A stretch of 64,000 nt of DNA. Origin: Pseudomonas entomophila. Lineage in GTDB: Bacteria; Pseudomonadota; Gammaproteobacteria; Pseudomonadales; Pseudomonadaceae. Location: assembly GCF_023277925.1 (NCBI RefSeq), contig NZ_CP063832.1, forward strand, positions 2,806,001-2,870,000, written 5' to 3'. Below the pieces are notes generated by a model. It was not told the DNA's origin, ran no database searches, and was given only the letters and a program-made list of their open reading frames with translations. Both the position numbers and the translations under genes were made by a program. Below are positions 26,406 through 36,050 of the stretch, piece by piece (the first letter of the stretch is position 1; each line of letters begins with the position of its first letter).

Positions 26406-28043
26406 TCAGCGGCCAGCTGCCAGCCATGGGCGACAGCTGGCGAACATGTCCAGCGATTGCTTGTAGACCTCGGTATGCACCTGCAGCAGGCCGAGCATGG
26501 AATGGAACAGGTTGTCCTGTGACAGCGGTGCATCGCGCAGCTTGGCCATGCAGTCGGTGTCCAGGCCGAAGTCCTGGCTGTAGCTGTCGGAGAACCAGGC
26601 TAGCAGCGGGACGTGCTTCTGTTGTTCCGGCGCCATCACGTAGGGGGTGCCGTGCAGGAACAGGTTGTACTCGCCCAGTGACTCACCATGGTCGGAGAGG
26701 TAGATCATCGCGGTGTCGACCTTGTCCTGCTTGCTGCGCAGGGTGTCGATCAGCGAGGACAGCACCTTGTCGGTGTAGGCCAGGGTGTTGTCGTAGCCGT
26801 TGATGATCTCTTCACGGCTACACTGGTTCAGGGCATTGCTGCGGCACACCGGGGTGAACGGCTCGGCGGCGCCGGGGTAGCGTTTGAAATACTCCGGGCC
26901 GTGGCTGCCCATCTGGTGCAGCACCAGCACGGTGTCCTTGTCGAGGTTGTCGATCAGCTCGGCCAAGCCCTGCAACAGGATCTCGTCATGGCATTCGCCA
27001 TCGGCACACAGGGCCGGGTCCTTGAGGTTGCTGACATCGATGAACTGCACGCGGTCGCAGGTGCCCTTGCAGCCGGACTGGTTGTCGCGCCACTGCACGG
27101 ACAAGCCGGCACGCTGGAGGATGTCAAGCAGGCCCTCGCGGTTCTTGGCCACGCTGGCAACGTAGTCCTTGCGCCCCATGCCAGAGAACATGCACGGTAC
27201 CGATACGGCGGTTTCGGTGCCGCAGGAGTGGACGTCGGTGAAGCTCAGCAGCCCCTGCTCCTTCGCCAGGTTGGGCGTGGTGTCGCGGGCATACCCCAGC
27301 AGGCCGAAGTTCTCCGCCCGGGCACTTTCCCCCACCACCAGCACAGTCAACGACTTGCGCTCATGGTGCTGCCAGGTGGCGTCGCGGCGGGCATCCTCGC
27401 CATAGGCCTGGAACGGGTGCGAGGCCGTGCCGATCTGCTCGCGGACATAACCGATCGAGGCGCCGACGATATTGCTAGGGGTGAGCATCAGGCGCAGTTC
27501 GTGGTGATTGCGAAACAACGAGGACAGGCCCTGATAGTTGACCAGCGCCACCGACCCCAGCGCCGCCACGCACGCGCCGCTGACCACTAGTTTGCCGAGC
27601 AGCTCGCGGTGCCAGGGACGGTAGGCGATGGGGGCTTTCCATAGCAGCAGGGAGGGCGCCATACCGAGCAACAGGATATAAAGGGCGAACTTGATCGACA
27701 GCAGATCGCGAACTTCCGCGATATTGGTTTCGGCGACATTGCGGAACATGCCCGCGTCGATAAGCACGCCATATTGATTCATGAAGTAAGCCACGCCCGC
27801 GCCGCTCATGAACAACAGGATCAATACCGGCTTCAATACATAACGGAAGGCCAACAACGTCAACACGAGGTTGAACGCGAATAACATCAGCACGGCGAAC
27901 GCCAGGCTCAGCCACAGCCCCACCATGCCGGGCGGCACGATGGATTCGAGGTGTTCCCAGAGAAAGGTGTTCAGGCCGATCAACAGGTAAAGGCTGGCCA
28001 GCAGCGTGACCCATTCAGTCCGCAGGGATTTGAGTTTCAGCAT
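26406..28043 (-). CDS. eptA: Lipid A / LPS phosphoethanolamine transferase
   Basis: A 545-residue inner-membrane protein: about five N-terminal helices (TEWVTLLASLYLLIGLN to SLLLW), then a periplasmic sulfatase-fold domain. The nucleophilic Thr is in CGTETAVSVPCMF, with ESARAENFGLLGYARDTTP before and YLSDHGESLGEYNLFLHG with metal-binding Asp-His after. Several Cys pairs match the disulfides of EptA/MCR enzymes. It transfers phosphoethanolamine from phosphatidylethanolamine to lipid A or core. The ATG at 28043 is chosen over an upstream extension that lacks hydrophobic start features. Pseudomonads often carry several paralogues, so the exact acceptor is uncertain. Confidence 0.88.
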   Translation of the reverse strand: MLKLKSLRTEWVTLLASLYLLIGLNTFLWEHLESIVPPGMVGLWLSLAFAVLMLFAFNLVLTLLAFRYVLKPVLILLFMSGAGVAYFMNQYGVLIDAGMFRNVAETNIAEVRDLLSIKFALYILLLGMAPSLLLWKAPIAYRPWHRELLGKLVVSGACVAALGSVALVNYQGLSSLFRNHHELRLMLTPSNIVGASIGYVREQIGTASHPFQAYGEDARRDATWQHHERKSLTVLVVGESARAENFGLLGYARDTTPNLAKEQGLLSFTDVHSCGTETAVSVPCMFSGMGRKDYVASVAKNREGLLDILQRAGLSVQWRDNQSGCKGTCDRVQFIDVSNLKDPALCADGECHDEILLQGLAELIDNLDKDTVLVLHQMGSHGPEYFKRYPGAAEPFTPVCRSNALNQCSREEIINGYDNTLAYTDKVLSSLIDTLRSKQDKVDTAMIYLSDHGESLGEYNLFLHGTPYVMAPEQQKHVPLLAWFSDSYSQDFGLDTDCMAKLRDAPLSQDNLFHSMLGLLQVHTEVYKQSLDMFASCRPWLAAGR

Positions 28044-28205
28044 GGTGTTCGCAGTGAGAGTTGTCAGCGGCCAGCGCACCGGGAAGGCACTCTGGGAAGT
28101 TGGCCGAACTCTAGAAAGCGTAGCATCAATTTTTTGTGAAAAAGACGCCAACAATTGGTGGGACGGCGTCTTTTATCGATTAAACACGTTTCATTCAGCG
28201 TTTGT

Positions 28206-28571
28206 TCAGCCAGGCAGGTGAAGCTTGGCGTAAGGCTCGCGATCGATGTCGAGCACTTCGACGCACAGCTGGATGTCCAGCCCGGCCTCGGCGGGAATGG
28301 CATCGTGGAGGACTTCCAGCAGGCTGCTGGAAAGTTGCTGTTTGATCTGCTGCGAACGCCCACTGAGGATCGCCAGGCGCACATGGGCGAAAGCGCGTTC
28401 ACCCGACGCGGTGCCGACGCGGTACTGGGTGAAGGCCTGGGCACGGCTCTTGATGTCCAGTTCGTCGGCGAACTGGCCGCTGCCGACCAAGGCGTGGTTC
28501 AGGCGCAGGAGCAACTGATCGACGTTAAACTGGCGCAGGTTGTCGCTGTATTCCAAGTTCAGGTGAGGCAT
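28206..28571 (-). CDS. 5-carboxymethyl-2-hydroxymuconate isomerase-family protein
   Basis: A 121-residue tautomerase-fold protein starting MPHLNLEYSDNL, so Pro1 would be the catalytic base after Met removal. The sequence RAQAFTQYRVG and FAHVRLAILSGRSQQIKQQLSSSLLEVL matches the CHMI family (HpaF). No homoprotocatechuate genes are nearby, so the physiological substrate may differ. It is a lone gene. Confidence 0.85.
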   Translation of the reverse strand: MPHLNLEYSDNLRQFNVDQLLLRLNHALVGSGQFADELDIKSRAQAFTQYRVGTASGERAFAHVRLAILSGRSQQIKQQLSSSLLEVLHDAIPAEAGLDIQLCVEVLDIDREPYAKLHLPG

Positions 28572-28688
28572 GGCGCGGGTTCCGGTCACGGGAGGATGTG
28601 CGACAGCCTACCCCAGTCACGCAAAGCGGCAAAGGCGGCTATCCTCATGGTTCAGGCTTGTCTACCAACCCCTGAAAGAGGTGAACAA

Positions 28689-28925
28689 ATGCCAGTTCCG
28701 CATGATTTGCTCGCAGACCTGCACGTTAACGCCGACCAGTTCCAGGCCCTCATCGATAAGGACCACGACCTGCACAAGCTGCACAAGGAATACAACGCCA
28801 AGGACAAGGAAGTGGTGGCCGCCGAAGGCAACGGCACCAACGACGACACCGTCAACCGGCTGCGCAAGGAGCGCCTGCTGCTCAAGGACAAGATCGAACG
28901 AATCGTTCATCCGCCCAAGTCCTGA
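28689..28925 (+). CDS. DUF465 / YdcH family small protein
   Basis: A 78-residue charged helical protein (MPVPHDLLADLHVNADQFQALIDKDHDLHKLHKEYNAKDKEVV...) of the DUF465/YdcH family, likely an antiparallel coiled-coil hairpin. Function is unknown. It is preceded by AGAGGTG, with the ATG at 28689. Confidence 0.88.
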   Translation: MPVPHDLLADLHVNADQFQALIDKDHDLHKLHKEYNAKDKEVVAAEGNGTNDDTVNRLRKERLLLKDKIERIVHPPKS

Positions 28926-28941
28926 GCAAGGATCTGAACAT

Positions 28942-28971
28942 GTGCCGGCCCCTCCACGAAGGGGCCGGCTG
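28942..28971. terminator. Strong hairpin between convergent genes
   Basis: GCCGGCCCCT-CCACGA-AGGGGCCGGC is a perfect 10-bp stem placed between the YdcH and lyase gene ends. It has no U-run but is well placed to end both transcripts. Confidence 0.65.
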
Positions 28972-28974
28972 CCA

Positions 28975-30144
28975 TCACACCGCAGCGGACGCCTTCAACC
29001 CCGTGTCCAAATCCTCGATCAGGTCGCGATAGTCCTCGATCCCCATCGACAGCCGCACCAGGTTCTCGCTGATGCCCATCACGCCCTTCTGCTCCGGGCT
29101 GAGCGAGTTGTGCGACATGCTCCAGGAATGGTTGATCATGCTCTCCACGCCGCCCAACGAGTCGGCCAGGACGAAGATCGACAGCGCCTCGACCAGGCGA
29201 TTGACCGCCGCCCGGTCACCCTTGATGCGTATCGCCACCACCGCACCGCCGGTACGCATCTGGCGCTTGCTCAACTCATGCTGCGGGTGACTTTCCAGGC
29301 CGGGGTAGTACACCTGCTCGACCTGGGGGTGACGCTCGAGGAACTGCGCCACGCGCAGGGCATTGGCGCTCTGGCGCTCCATGCGCACGTCGAGGGTCTT
29401 GAGCCCGCGCAAGGCCAGGTAGCAGTCGAACGGCCCCTGGATCGCGCCGACCGCCATGCTGATCTTGCGCAACCGCGCCAGCAGTTCAGGGTTGGCCGCC
29501 ACCACCACGCCACCGGTGAGGTCGGAGTGGCCGCCGATGTACTTGCTCGCAGAGTGCATCACCAGGTCCACGCCCAGGGTGATCGGCTGCTGGTTCCACG
29601 GCGAGCAGAAGGTGTTGTCGATGCAAGTCATCACGCCACGGGCACGGGCCAGGTCGCACACCGCCTTGATATCCACCAGGTGCAGCAGCGGGTTGGTCGG
29701 CGACTCGATCCAGATCAGTTGCGTGTCGGGGCGGATCGCCGCGGCCACGGCGTCGATGTCGTTGAGGTCGACGTAGGTGGTGGTCAGGCCGGAGGTGCGC
29801 CCGCGGTAGTCTTCCAGCAGGCGGAAAGTGCCGCCGTAGACCCCGTTCATCACCACCACGTGGGCGTCCTTGGACAGTAGCTCCAACACCGTGGCGGTAG
29901 CGCTGACGCCCGAGGCGCAGGCGACCGCGCCGACGCCCTCTTCGAGTGCGGCGACACAGGTTTCATAGGCGTGTCGGGTCGGGTTGCTGACGCGGCTGTA
30001 GGCGTACTCCGGGTTGTCGTCCAGGCCGCGCTTGATGAACGAACTGGAGGTGACGATGGCCGGGAAGATGGCATTGTCGGCAACGCTGGACTGCTCGCCA
30101 GCGTGGATGGTGCGGGTGGCGAAATTGCGCGGCTTGTCGGACAT
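28975..30144 (-). CDS. PLP-dependent cystathionine lyase/synthase family enzyme
   Basis: About 389 residues of the Cys/Met metabolism PLP family. YSRVSNPTRHAYE, CASGVSATATVLELL, DNTFCSPWNQQP and the PLP lysine in MHSASKYIGGHSDLTGG are clear. It could be a cystathionine gamma-lyase, gamma-synthase or methionine gamma-lyase. Two in-frame ATGs (30156 and 30144) have weak ribosome sites; 30144 begins MSDKPRNFATRTIHAGEQ, the usual family start. The divergent Lrp gene suggests amino-acid-responsive control and hence a catabolic lyase role, by inference. Confidence 0.85.
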   Translation of the reverse strand: MSDKPRNFATRTIHAGEQSSVADNAIFPAIVTSSSFIKRGLDDNPEYAYSRVSNPTRHAYETCVAALEEGVGAVACASGVSATATVLELLSKDAHVVVMNGVYGGTFRLLEDYRGRTSGLTTTYVDLNDIDAVAAAIRPDTQLIWIESPTNPLLHLVDIKAVCDLARARGVMTCIDNTFCSPWNQQPITLGVDLVMHSASKYIGGHSDLTGGVVVAANPELLARLRKISMAVGAIQGPFDCYLALRGLKTLDVRMERQSANALRVAQFLERHPQVEQVYYPGLESHPQHELSKRQMRTGGAVVAIRIKGDRAAVNRLVEALSIFVLADSLGGVESMINHSWSMSHNSLSPEQKGVMGISENLVRLSMGIEDYRDLIEDLDTGLKASAAV

Positions 30145-30310
30145 GGTCGGGTCCATTGACTGAAGGTGGAAAACCGCAACTATCTCATATCCGTGGCGGG
30201 CAAGCGCCGTTGAGAACGGTCATTTCACCGAGGGCGACAGTCGGATTCCATTAACGCTGCGCAATCGCTAATCTCTGGAAACTTTTTCCCGATTCGAGCC
30301 CCGTCACGCC

Positions 30311-30769
30311 ATGGACAGTTTCGACCAGCACATCCTCACCCTGCTGCAGCGCGACGCCTCGATCTCGCTCAAGGACCTGGCCGAGGCGGTCAACCTGTCG
30401 ACCACCCCCTGCTGGAAGCGGGTCAAGCGCCTGGAAGAGGAAGGCTACATCCGTGGCCGTGTCGCCCTGCTCGACCCCGAGCGCCTGGGCCTGGGCCTGA
30501 CCGTGTTCGTCCAGCTCAAGACCCAGCGCCACGACAGTGCCTGGCTGGAGCGGTTCGCCGCGACGGTGACGGCGTTCGAGGAAGTGATGGAGGTGTACCG
30601 GATGTCCGGTGACTGGGACTACATGCTGCGGGTGGTGGTGGGCGACATCGCGGCGTACGACCGCTTCTACAAGAAGCTGATCACCCGTACCGATGGTTTG
30701 TCGAACATCACCTCGAGCTTTGCCATGGAGCAGATGAAGTACACCACGGCGTATCCGGTGTATCGCTGA
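30311..30769 (+). CDS. Lrp/AsnC-family regulator
   Basis: A 152-residue regulator: HTH in LTLLQRDASISLKDLAEAVNLSTTPCWKRVKRLEEEGYI, then the RAM/ACT-like ligand domain (VFEEVMEVYRMSGDWDYMLRVVVGDIAAYDRF appears as FEEVMEVYRMSGDWDYML). It is divergent from the cystathionine lyase gene with about 165 bp between, so it probably controls that gene in response to an amino acid such as cysteine or methionine, comparable to DecR or BkdR-type local regulators. Confidence 0.9.
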   Translation: MDSFDQHILTLLQRDASISLKDLAEAVNLSTTPCWKRVKRLEEEGYIRGRVALLDPERLGLGLTVFVQLKTQRHDSAWLERFAATVTAFEEVMEVYRMSGDWDYMLRVVVGDIAAYDRFYKKLITRTDGLSNITSSFAMEQMKYTTAYPVYR

Positions 30770-30793
30770 ATGCCCCATTGTCGGATACGACCG

Positions 30794-30869
30794 CTGTAGG
30801 AGCGGCTTTAGCCGCGATCACCCGCAACATCGCGGTGCCTGCATCGCGGCTGAAGCCGCTCCTACGAGA
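30794..30869. repeat. REP inverted pair
   Basis: TGTAGGAGCGGCTTTAGCCG and CGGCTGAAGCCGCTCCTACG separated by about 35 nt, between convergent lrp-like and oxidoreductase genes. Confidence 0.9.
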
Positions 30870-30877
30870 GTCGGCGT

Positions 30878-33205
30878 TCAATCCGTGGATGACGCCTGGA
30901 TCAGGTTACCGGCCTTGGCCTTCTCCAGCTTGATCGCGACGAACTTCGAGGTCGGCGTGTAGGTCCCCTCGCCGTAACTCTCCAGCGGCACCAGCGGATT
31001 GGTCTCCGGGTAGTAAGCCGCCGCCTGGCCTTCGGGCACGTCATAGGCCACCAGGCGGAACCCCGACACCCGCCGCTCGCGGCCATCCTCCCACAGCGAT
31101 ACCAGGTCCACTTGCTCGCCCGGCTCGAAGCCGAGCCGGCGGATGTCCGCCTCGTTGACGAACACCACCTCGCGCAGGCCGAACACGCCACGGTAACGGT
31201 CATCCAGCCCGTACAACGTGGTGTTGTACTGGTCATGGGAACGCAGGGTCTGCAGGATCAGGTCGGGCTTGTCGCCACGGGCCAGCACCTGGGCGTTGAC
31301 CAGTTGCTCCGGCAACGGGCTTGGCGTGAAGCGTGCCTTGCCGGTGGCCGTGCGGAAGTTACGGTCGGCCGCGTTGTTGCCCAGGTGGAAACCGCCGGGA
31401 TGCTGCAGGCGCTCGTTGAACGCGCTGAAACCGGGAATGACGTCGGCGATCATGCTACGGATACGACCGTAGTCGGCGATGGCGTACTCCCAGTCGATCG
31501 GCTTGCTGCCCAGGGTCGCCTTGGCCATGCCGGCAACGATCGCCGGCTCCGAACGCAGGTGCGGCGAACGCGGTTTCAACTGGCCATGGGAGATATGCAC
31601 CATGCTGAAGGTATCCTCCACGGTCACGCCCTGCGGGCCTTCGCCCTGGATATCGATCTCGGTGCGCCCCAGGCACGGCAGGATCAGCGCATCACGGCCG
31701 GTAACCAGGTGCGAACGGTTGAGCTTGGTGGAAATCTGCACGGTCAACTCACAGTTGCGCAGCGCCGCGTGGGTGCGCGGAGTATCCGGAGTGGCCTGGG
31801 CGAAATTACCGCCCAGGGCGATGAACACCTTGGCCCGCCCCTCCTCCATGGCCTTGATCGCCAGCACGGCGTTGTGCCCATGCTCGCGCGGCACTTTGAA
31901 CTGGAAACGCTTTTCGATGGCATCGAGCAGTTGCGCCTTGGGCTGCTCGTCGATGCCCATGGTGCGATCGCCCTGGACGTTGCTGTGGCCACGCACCGGT
32001 GACAGGCCGGCTCCCGGTTTGCCGACGTTGCCGCGCAGCAGTTGCAGGTTGACGATCTCTTGCACGGTCGGCACCGAGTGACGGTGCTGAGTGACGCCCA
32101 TGGCCCAGCACATGATCACCCGCTCGGCCTTGCGGTACATGCGCGCGGCCAGCTCGATCTCGGCCTTGCTCAGGCCGGACTGCTCGACGATGTGCGCCCA
32201 GGGCGTGGCATCGACCACGGCCAGGTAAGCCTCGACACCGCTGGTGTGCTGGGCGATGAAGGCGTGATCGAACACCGGCGCCTCGTTGTTCAGTTGCGCC
32301 TCCCGCTCCCATTGCAGGAGAAACTTGGCGATCCCGCGCATGGCCGCCATATCGCCGCCCAAGGCCGGACGGAAGTAGGCGGTGTTGGTCGGTTCGGAGC
32401 CGTTGCTGAGCATCTCGAACGGGTGCTGCGGGTGCTGGAAACGCTCCAGGCCACGCTCCTTGAGCGGGTTGAAGCACACCACCTGGGCACCGCGCTTGAC
32501 CGCCTCGCGCAGTGGCTCGAGCATACGCGGGTGATTGGTGCCGGGGTTCTGGCCGATGACGAAGATCGCGTCGGCCAGTTCCAGGTCATGGAACACCACA
32601 GTGCCCTTGCCCACGCCCAGGGTTTCGGCCATGCCTACGCCACTGGCCTCGTGGCACATGTTCGAGCAGTCGGGGAAGTTGTTGGTGCCATAAGCGCGCA
32701 CGAACAGCTGGTAAAGGAACGCCGCCTCGTTGCTGGCCCGGCCAGAGGTGTAGAACTCAGCCTGGTCGGGCGACGCCAGACCATTCAGGTGCTTGGCGAC
32801 CAGGGCGAAGGCTTCATCCCAGCTGGTCTCGACGTAGTGGTCGGTGGCCGCGTCGTAGCGCATCGGGTGGGTCAGGCGGCCCTGGTACTCCAGCCAGTAG
32901 TCGGTCTGCTCAAGCAAGGCGCTGACGCTGTACTTGGCGAAGAACGCCGGGTCCACCGAGCGCCCGGTGGCTTCCCAGTTGACTGCCTTGGCGCCGTTTT
33001 CGCAGAACTTGACCATGTCGCTTTCCGGCGACTCGCCCCAGGCACAGCCGGGGCAGTCGAAGCCGCCGTTCTGGTTGGTCTTGAGCATGGCCCGCAGGTT
33101 CTTGAAGGCGTTCTCGCTGCCCAACCAGCTCTTGGTCACGCTCTTGAGCGCGCCCCAGCCGGCGGCCGGCCCCTTGTAGTCCCTGATGTGTTCGTCCTGG
33201 CTCAT
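30878..33205 (-). CDS. YdeP/FdhF-type molybdopterin oxidoreductase
   Basis: A 775-residue bis-MGD oxidoreductase of the FdhF/YdeP family. FDCPGCAWGE near residue 50 could hold a reduced Fe-S site, SNMCHEASGVGMAETLGVGKGTV lies at the cofactor, and the C-terminal MGD-binding domain has LRSHDQYNTTLYGLDDRYRGV. There is no Sec codon. The reaction is not proven for this branch; E. coli YdeP is linked to acid resistance. It shares a 46-bp upstream element with moaB and lies divergent from moaA, so supply of molybdenum cofactor appears co-ordinated with it. Confidence 0.9.
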   Translation of the reverse strand: MSQDEHIRDYKGPAAGWGALKSVTKSWLGSENAFKNLRAMLKTNQNGGFDCPGCAWGESPESDMVKFCENGAKAVNWEATGRSVDPAFFAKYSVSALLEQTDYWLEYQGRLTHPMRYDAATDHYVETSWDEAFALVAKHLNGLASPDQAEFYTSGRASNEAAFLYQLFVRAYGTNNFPDCSNMCHEASGVGMAETLGVGKGTVVFHDLELADAIFVIGQNPGTNHPRMLEPLREAVKRGAQVVCFNPLKERGLERFQHPQHPFEMLSNGSEPTNTAYFRPALGGDMAAMRGIAKFLLQWEREAQLNNEAPVFDHAFIAQHTSGVEAYLAVVDATPWAHIVEQSGLSKAEIELAARMYRKAERVIMCWAMGVTQHRHSVPTVQEIVNLQLLRGNVGKPGAGLSPVRGHSNVQGDRTMGIDEQPKAQLLDAIEKRFQFKVPREHGHNAVLAIKAMEEGRAKVFIALGGNFAQATPDTPRTHAALRNCELTVQISTKLNRSHLVTGRDALILPCLGRTEIDIQGEGPQGVTVEDTFSMVHISHGQLKPRSPHLRSEPAIVAGMAKATLGSKPIDWEYAIADYGRIRSMIADVIPGFSAFNERLQHPGGFHLGNNAADRNFRTATGKARFTPSPLPEQLVNAQVLARGDKPDLILQTLRSHDQYNTTLYGLDDRYRGVFGLREVVFVNEADIRRLGFEPGEQVDLVSLWEDGRERRVSGFRLVAYDVPEGQAAAYYPETNPLVPLESYGEGTYTPTSKFVAIKLEKAKAGNLIQASSTD

Positions 33206-33257
33206 GTTCGGATCATCCCGCTCGGTGTTTTTTCCAGCCTAAGAACCGGCCCCAGGT

Positions 33258-33303
33258 GCGTCCAATCGAAATAAATGAAAGCCTGATAAAGCGCATCGAT
33301 CAC
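33258..33303 (-). promoter_or_regulatory. Promoter/LysR-box element upstream of ydeP-like gene
   Basis: This 46-bp element starts 52 nt before the oxidoreductase ATG. Read on the minus strand it holds GTGAT-N11-ATCAG (33283-33303) and then TCGATTGGACGC. The TTGGAC may be a -35 box with TTAGGC about 17 nt on. A matching copy lies upstream of moaB at 36051-36096 (31 of 46 positions identical without gaps). Confidence 0.6.
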
Positions 33304-33460
33304 CCTGCGCAGCCCTTGCGATCCGAGAGCTTGAGCGGTGATAGAGGGGATTGATCGAACGGTCGGGGAAAGCAATTTGACGCCAGGGGACGCACGTAAT
33401 AGCTTGAACCTTGTCTGCGGCTTTTCGCCGCCCAAACTCCCTTCACAGCCGAGCGCGAAC

Positions 33461-34465
33461 GTGGAAAAGACCCCCCAGGCCCTGGTCGACGGTTTCAACC
33501 GCAAAGTCGATTACCTGCGGATGTCGGTTACCGACCGCTGCGACTTCCGCTGCGTCTACTGCATGGCCGAGGACATGCAGTTCCTGCCGCGCCAGCAGAT
33601 CCTCTCGCTCGAAGAGCTGTACCAGGTCGCCGAGCGCTTCGTGGCGCTGGGTACCCGCAAGATCCGCCTGACCGGTGGCGAGCCGCTGGTGCGCCAGGGC
33701 ATCGTCGAGCTGTGCGGGCGCATCGCCGCCCTGCCCGGCCTGCGCGAGCTGTGCCTGACCAGCAACGGCTCGCAACTGCCGCGCCTGGCCCAACCGCTGT
33801 TCGATGCCGGCGTCTCGCGCCTGAACATCAGCCTCGACAGCCTCGACCCGGAACGCTTCCGCGCCCTCACCCGCACCGGCGACCTCAAGCAGGTGATCGC
33901 CGGCATCGACGCCGCACGCGCTGCCGGTTTTCGCCGCACCAAGCTCAACGCGGTGGTACTCAAGGGCCGCAACGACGACGAGATCGTCGACCTGGTGCGT
34001 TTCGCCATCGACCGCGAGTTGGACATCTCCTTCATCGAAGAGATGCCGCTGGGCGTGATCAGTGAGCATGAGCGTGGGGAATCCTTCTGCTCCAGCGACG
34101 ATGTGCGCAACCGTCTGGCCGAGCACTTCACCCTGTTCGAGTCGGCCGAATCCTCCCAGGGCCCGGCCCGTTACTGGCGCCTGGCCGAAGCCCCCACTAC
34201 CCGGGTCGGCTTCATTTCGCCCCACAGCCACAACTTCTGCGCCACCTGCAACCGCGTGCGCCTGACCGTCGAAGGCCGCCTGCTGCTGTGCCTGGGCAAC
34301 GAGCATTCCGTGGACCTCAAGCAGGTCCTGCGCCAGCACCCCGGCGACACTGCGCGCCTGGAAAAGGCCATCCGCGACGCCATGCAGCTCAAGCCCTACC
34401 GCCACCACTTCGAAGTGGGCGGCGAGGTGCAGATCCTGCGCTTCATGAACATGACCGGCGGCTGA
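33461..34465 (+). CDS. moaA: GTP 3',8-cyclase MoaA
   Basis: A 334-residue radical-SAM enzyme that starts molybdenum-cofactor synthesis from GTP. The SAM cluster is CDFRCVYC (C27, C31, C34). The second cluster is in [18 protein letters not shown]. The C-terminus MTGG has the double glycine needed for activity. I chose GTG 33461 because the protein then has the usual length and family start ([12 protein letters not shown]); the frame continues upstream without good support. It is divergent from the molybdoenzyme gene and followed by a bestrophin-like gene after 21 nt. Confidence 0.93.
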   Translation: MEKTPQALVDGFNRKVDYLRMSVTDRCDFRCVYCMAEDMQFLPRQQILSLEELYQVAERFVALGTRKIRLTGGEPLVRQGIVELCGRIAALPGLRELCLTSNGSQLPRLAQPLFDAGVSRLNISLDSLDPERFRALTRTGDLKQVIAGIDAARAAGFRRTKLNAVVLKGRNDDEIVDLVRFAIDRELDISFIEEMPLGVISEHERGESFCSSDDVRNRLAEHFTLFESAESSQGPARYWRLAEAPTTRVGFISPHSHNFCATCNRVRLTVEGRLLLCLGNEHSVDLKQVLRQHPGDTARLEKAIRDAMQLKPYRHHFEVGGEVQILRFMNMTGG

Positions 34466-34486
34466 TCAGCCGCCTCTGGAACCGCC

Positions 34487-35386
34487 TTGATCGTCCACCC
34501 ACGCCCCGACATGCTGCGCGTGCTGTTCACCCTCAAGGGTTCGATCATCCAGCGCATTGCCTTGCGCTGCCTGGGGGTGACCCTGCTGGCGGCACTGATC
34601 GTGCTCATCGAGCGCCACTACCCGGCGTTGTTCTATCCGGTCAGTGCCACCCCCTTCACCCTGCTCGGGCTGTCGCTGTCGATCTTCATGAGCTTTCGCA
34701 ACAACGCCTGCTACGACCGCTGGTGGGAGGGGCGCAAGGCCTGGGGCAGGATGATCATCGAGGTGCGCTCGTTCGTACGCCAGAGCGTGGTAATCGAGGA
34801 CGAGCAGTTGCGCGCGCGGATGTTGCGCAGTCTGTGTGGCTTTGCCCATGCCCTCAACGCCCGGCTGCGTAACGAGCAAGAACTGCCCCTGGCCCGCACC
34901 TGGCTGGCCGAAGAAGTACAGGTCACGGCACACAATGTCTGCGATGGCATCCTGCGCGACATCGGCGCGCACTGTTCACGGCTGGCCAAGGACGGCGCGA
35001 TCAGCGAGTTTCGCTACACCGTGCTGGAACAGCGCCTGACCGGCCTGTCGGAGGTTCAGGCCACCTGCGAGCGGATCAAAGGCACGCCACTGCCGTTCCC
35101 CTACACCCTGCTGCTGCATCGCACCATCTACATCTTCTGCCTGCTGCTGCCGTTCGCCCTGGCCGAGCCGCTGGGCTGGTTGGCACCGCTGTTCACCACC
35201 ATCGTCAGCTACACGTTCTTCGGCCTGGATGCGATTGGCAACGAGTTGGAAGACCCGTTCGGGCGCGACGAGAACGACCTGCCCACCGATGCAATGGTGA
35301 GAACCATCGAGCGCGATGTACTGGCGGCGCTGGGGCATGAGCCACTGCCGCCAGCGCTGGTGCCGGTGGATCATGTGCTGAGTTGA
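34487..35386 (+). CDS. Bestrophin-family membrane protein
   Basis: A 299-residue protein of the bacterial bestrophin/UPF0187 family, expected to form pentameric ion channels in the inner membrane. Typical segments are MIVHPRPDMLRVLFTLKGSI, LSIFMSFRNNACYDRWWEGRKAWG and TYTFFGLDAIGNELEDPFG. The start is TTG 34487 with GGA 8 nt upstream; the next ATG (34511) has no ribosome site. It follows moaA closely but has no known role in cofactor synthesis. Confidence 0.88.
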   Translation: MIVHPRPDMLRVLFTLKGSIIQRIALRCLGVTLLAALIVLIERHYPALFYPVSATPFTLLGLSLSIFMSFRNNACYDRWWEGRKAWGRMIIEVRSFVRQSVVIEDEQLRARMLRSLCGFAHALNARLRNEQELPLARTWLAEEVQVTAHNVCDGILRDIGAHCSRLAKDGAISEFRYTVLEQRLTGLSEVQATCERIKGTPLPFPYTLLLHRTIYIFCLLLPFALAEPLGWLAPLFTTIVSYTFFGLDAIGNELEDPFGRDENDLPTDAMVRTIERDVLAALGHEPLPPALVPVDHVLS

Positions 35387-35391
35387 TGTAG

Positions 35392-35450
35392 CCATTCGCC
35401 GGCACGCCGGCGCCTGCAAAACCGGCAGGAGCCGGCTTGCCGGCGAACCA
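35392..35450. repeat. REP inverted pair
   Basis: CATTCGCCGGCACGCCGGCG and GCCGGCTTGCCGGCGAAC with a short 15-nt spacer, between convergent genes. Confidence 0.85.
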
Positions 35451-35459
35451 CCCTCAAGG

Positions 35460-35999
35460 TCAGCCCCGGCTCTCGCAGGCCGCGATCGGCTTCAGGTGCG
35501 CCACGAAGTTGCACGGCCGATGCCGCGCATCCAGCTGCTCGGCCAGGATCCCCTCCCAGGCCGTACGACAAGCGCCGGTCGAGCCCGGCAGGCAGCACAC
35601 CAGGGTACCGTTGGCCAATCCGGCCAGCGCCCGGCTTTGCACGGTCGAAGTGCCGATATCAAGAATCGACAGCGCGCGGAACAGCTCGCCAAACCCATCG
35701 ATACGCTTGTCCAGCAGGCAATCCACCGCCTCGGGCGTGCTGTCGCGACCGGTAAAGCCGGTGCCGCCGGTGATCAGCACCACCTGTACCTGCTCGTCGG
35801 CGATCCAGGTGGCGACCTGGGCGCGGATCTTGTACAGGTCATCCTTGAGCAACTCCCGCGCCACCAGGCGGTGGCCGATCTCCACCGCGCGGCTGGCCAG
35901 CAGCTCGCCAGAGGTGTCGGTGTCGTAGGTGCGGGTGTCGCTGACAGTCAGCACGGCGATGTTCAGCGGCACGAACACCGCGTCTGGTTTCACACTCAT
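35460..35999 (-). CDS. moaB: Molybdenum cofactor biosynthesis protein B
   Basis: A 179-residue MoaB/MogA-fold protein: LNIAVLTVSDTRTYDTDTSGELL, VQVVLITGGTGFTGRDSTPEAV and CCLPGSTGACRTAWEGI. It binds molybdopterin and takes part in adenylation. The frame is open to 36083, but MSVKPDAVF at 35999 is the natural start. Upstream lies the copy of the fdhF element, and the divergent LysR gene begins at 36204. Confidence 0.93.
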   Translation of the reverse strand: MSVKPDAVFVPLNIAVLTVSDTRTYDTDTSGELLASRAVEIGHRLVARELLKDDLYKIRAQVATWIADEQVQVVLITGGTGFTGRDSTPEAVDCLLDKRIDGFGELFRALSILDIGTSTVQSRALAGLANGTLVCCLPGSTGACRTAWEGILAEQLDARHRPCNFVAHLKPIAACESRG

Positions 36000-36050
36000 G
36001 GGCTCAACTCCAGGATGGTCATCGCGCCACGTTAGAACCAAGCCCTGGCA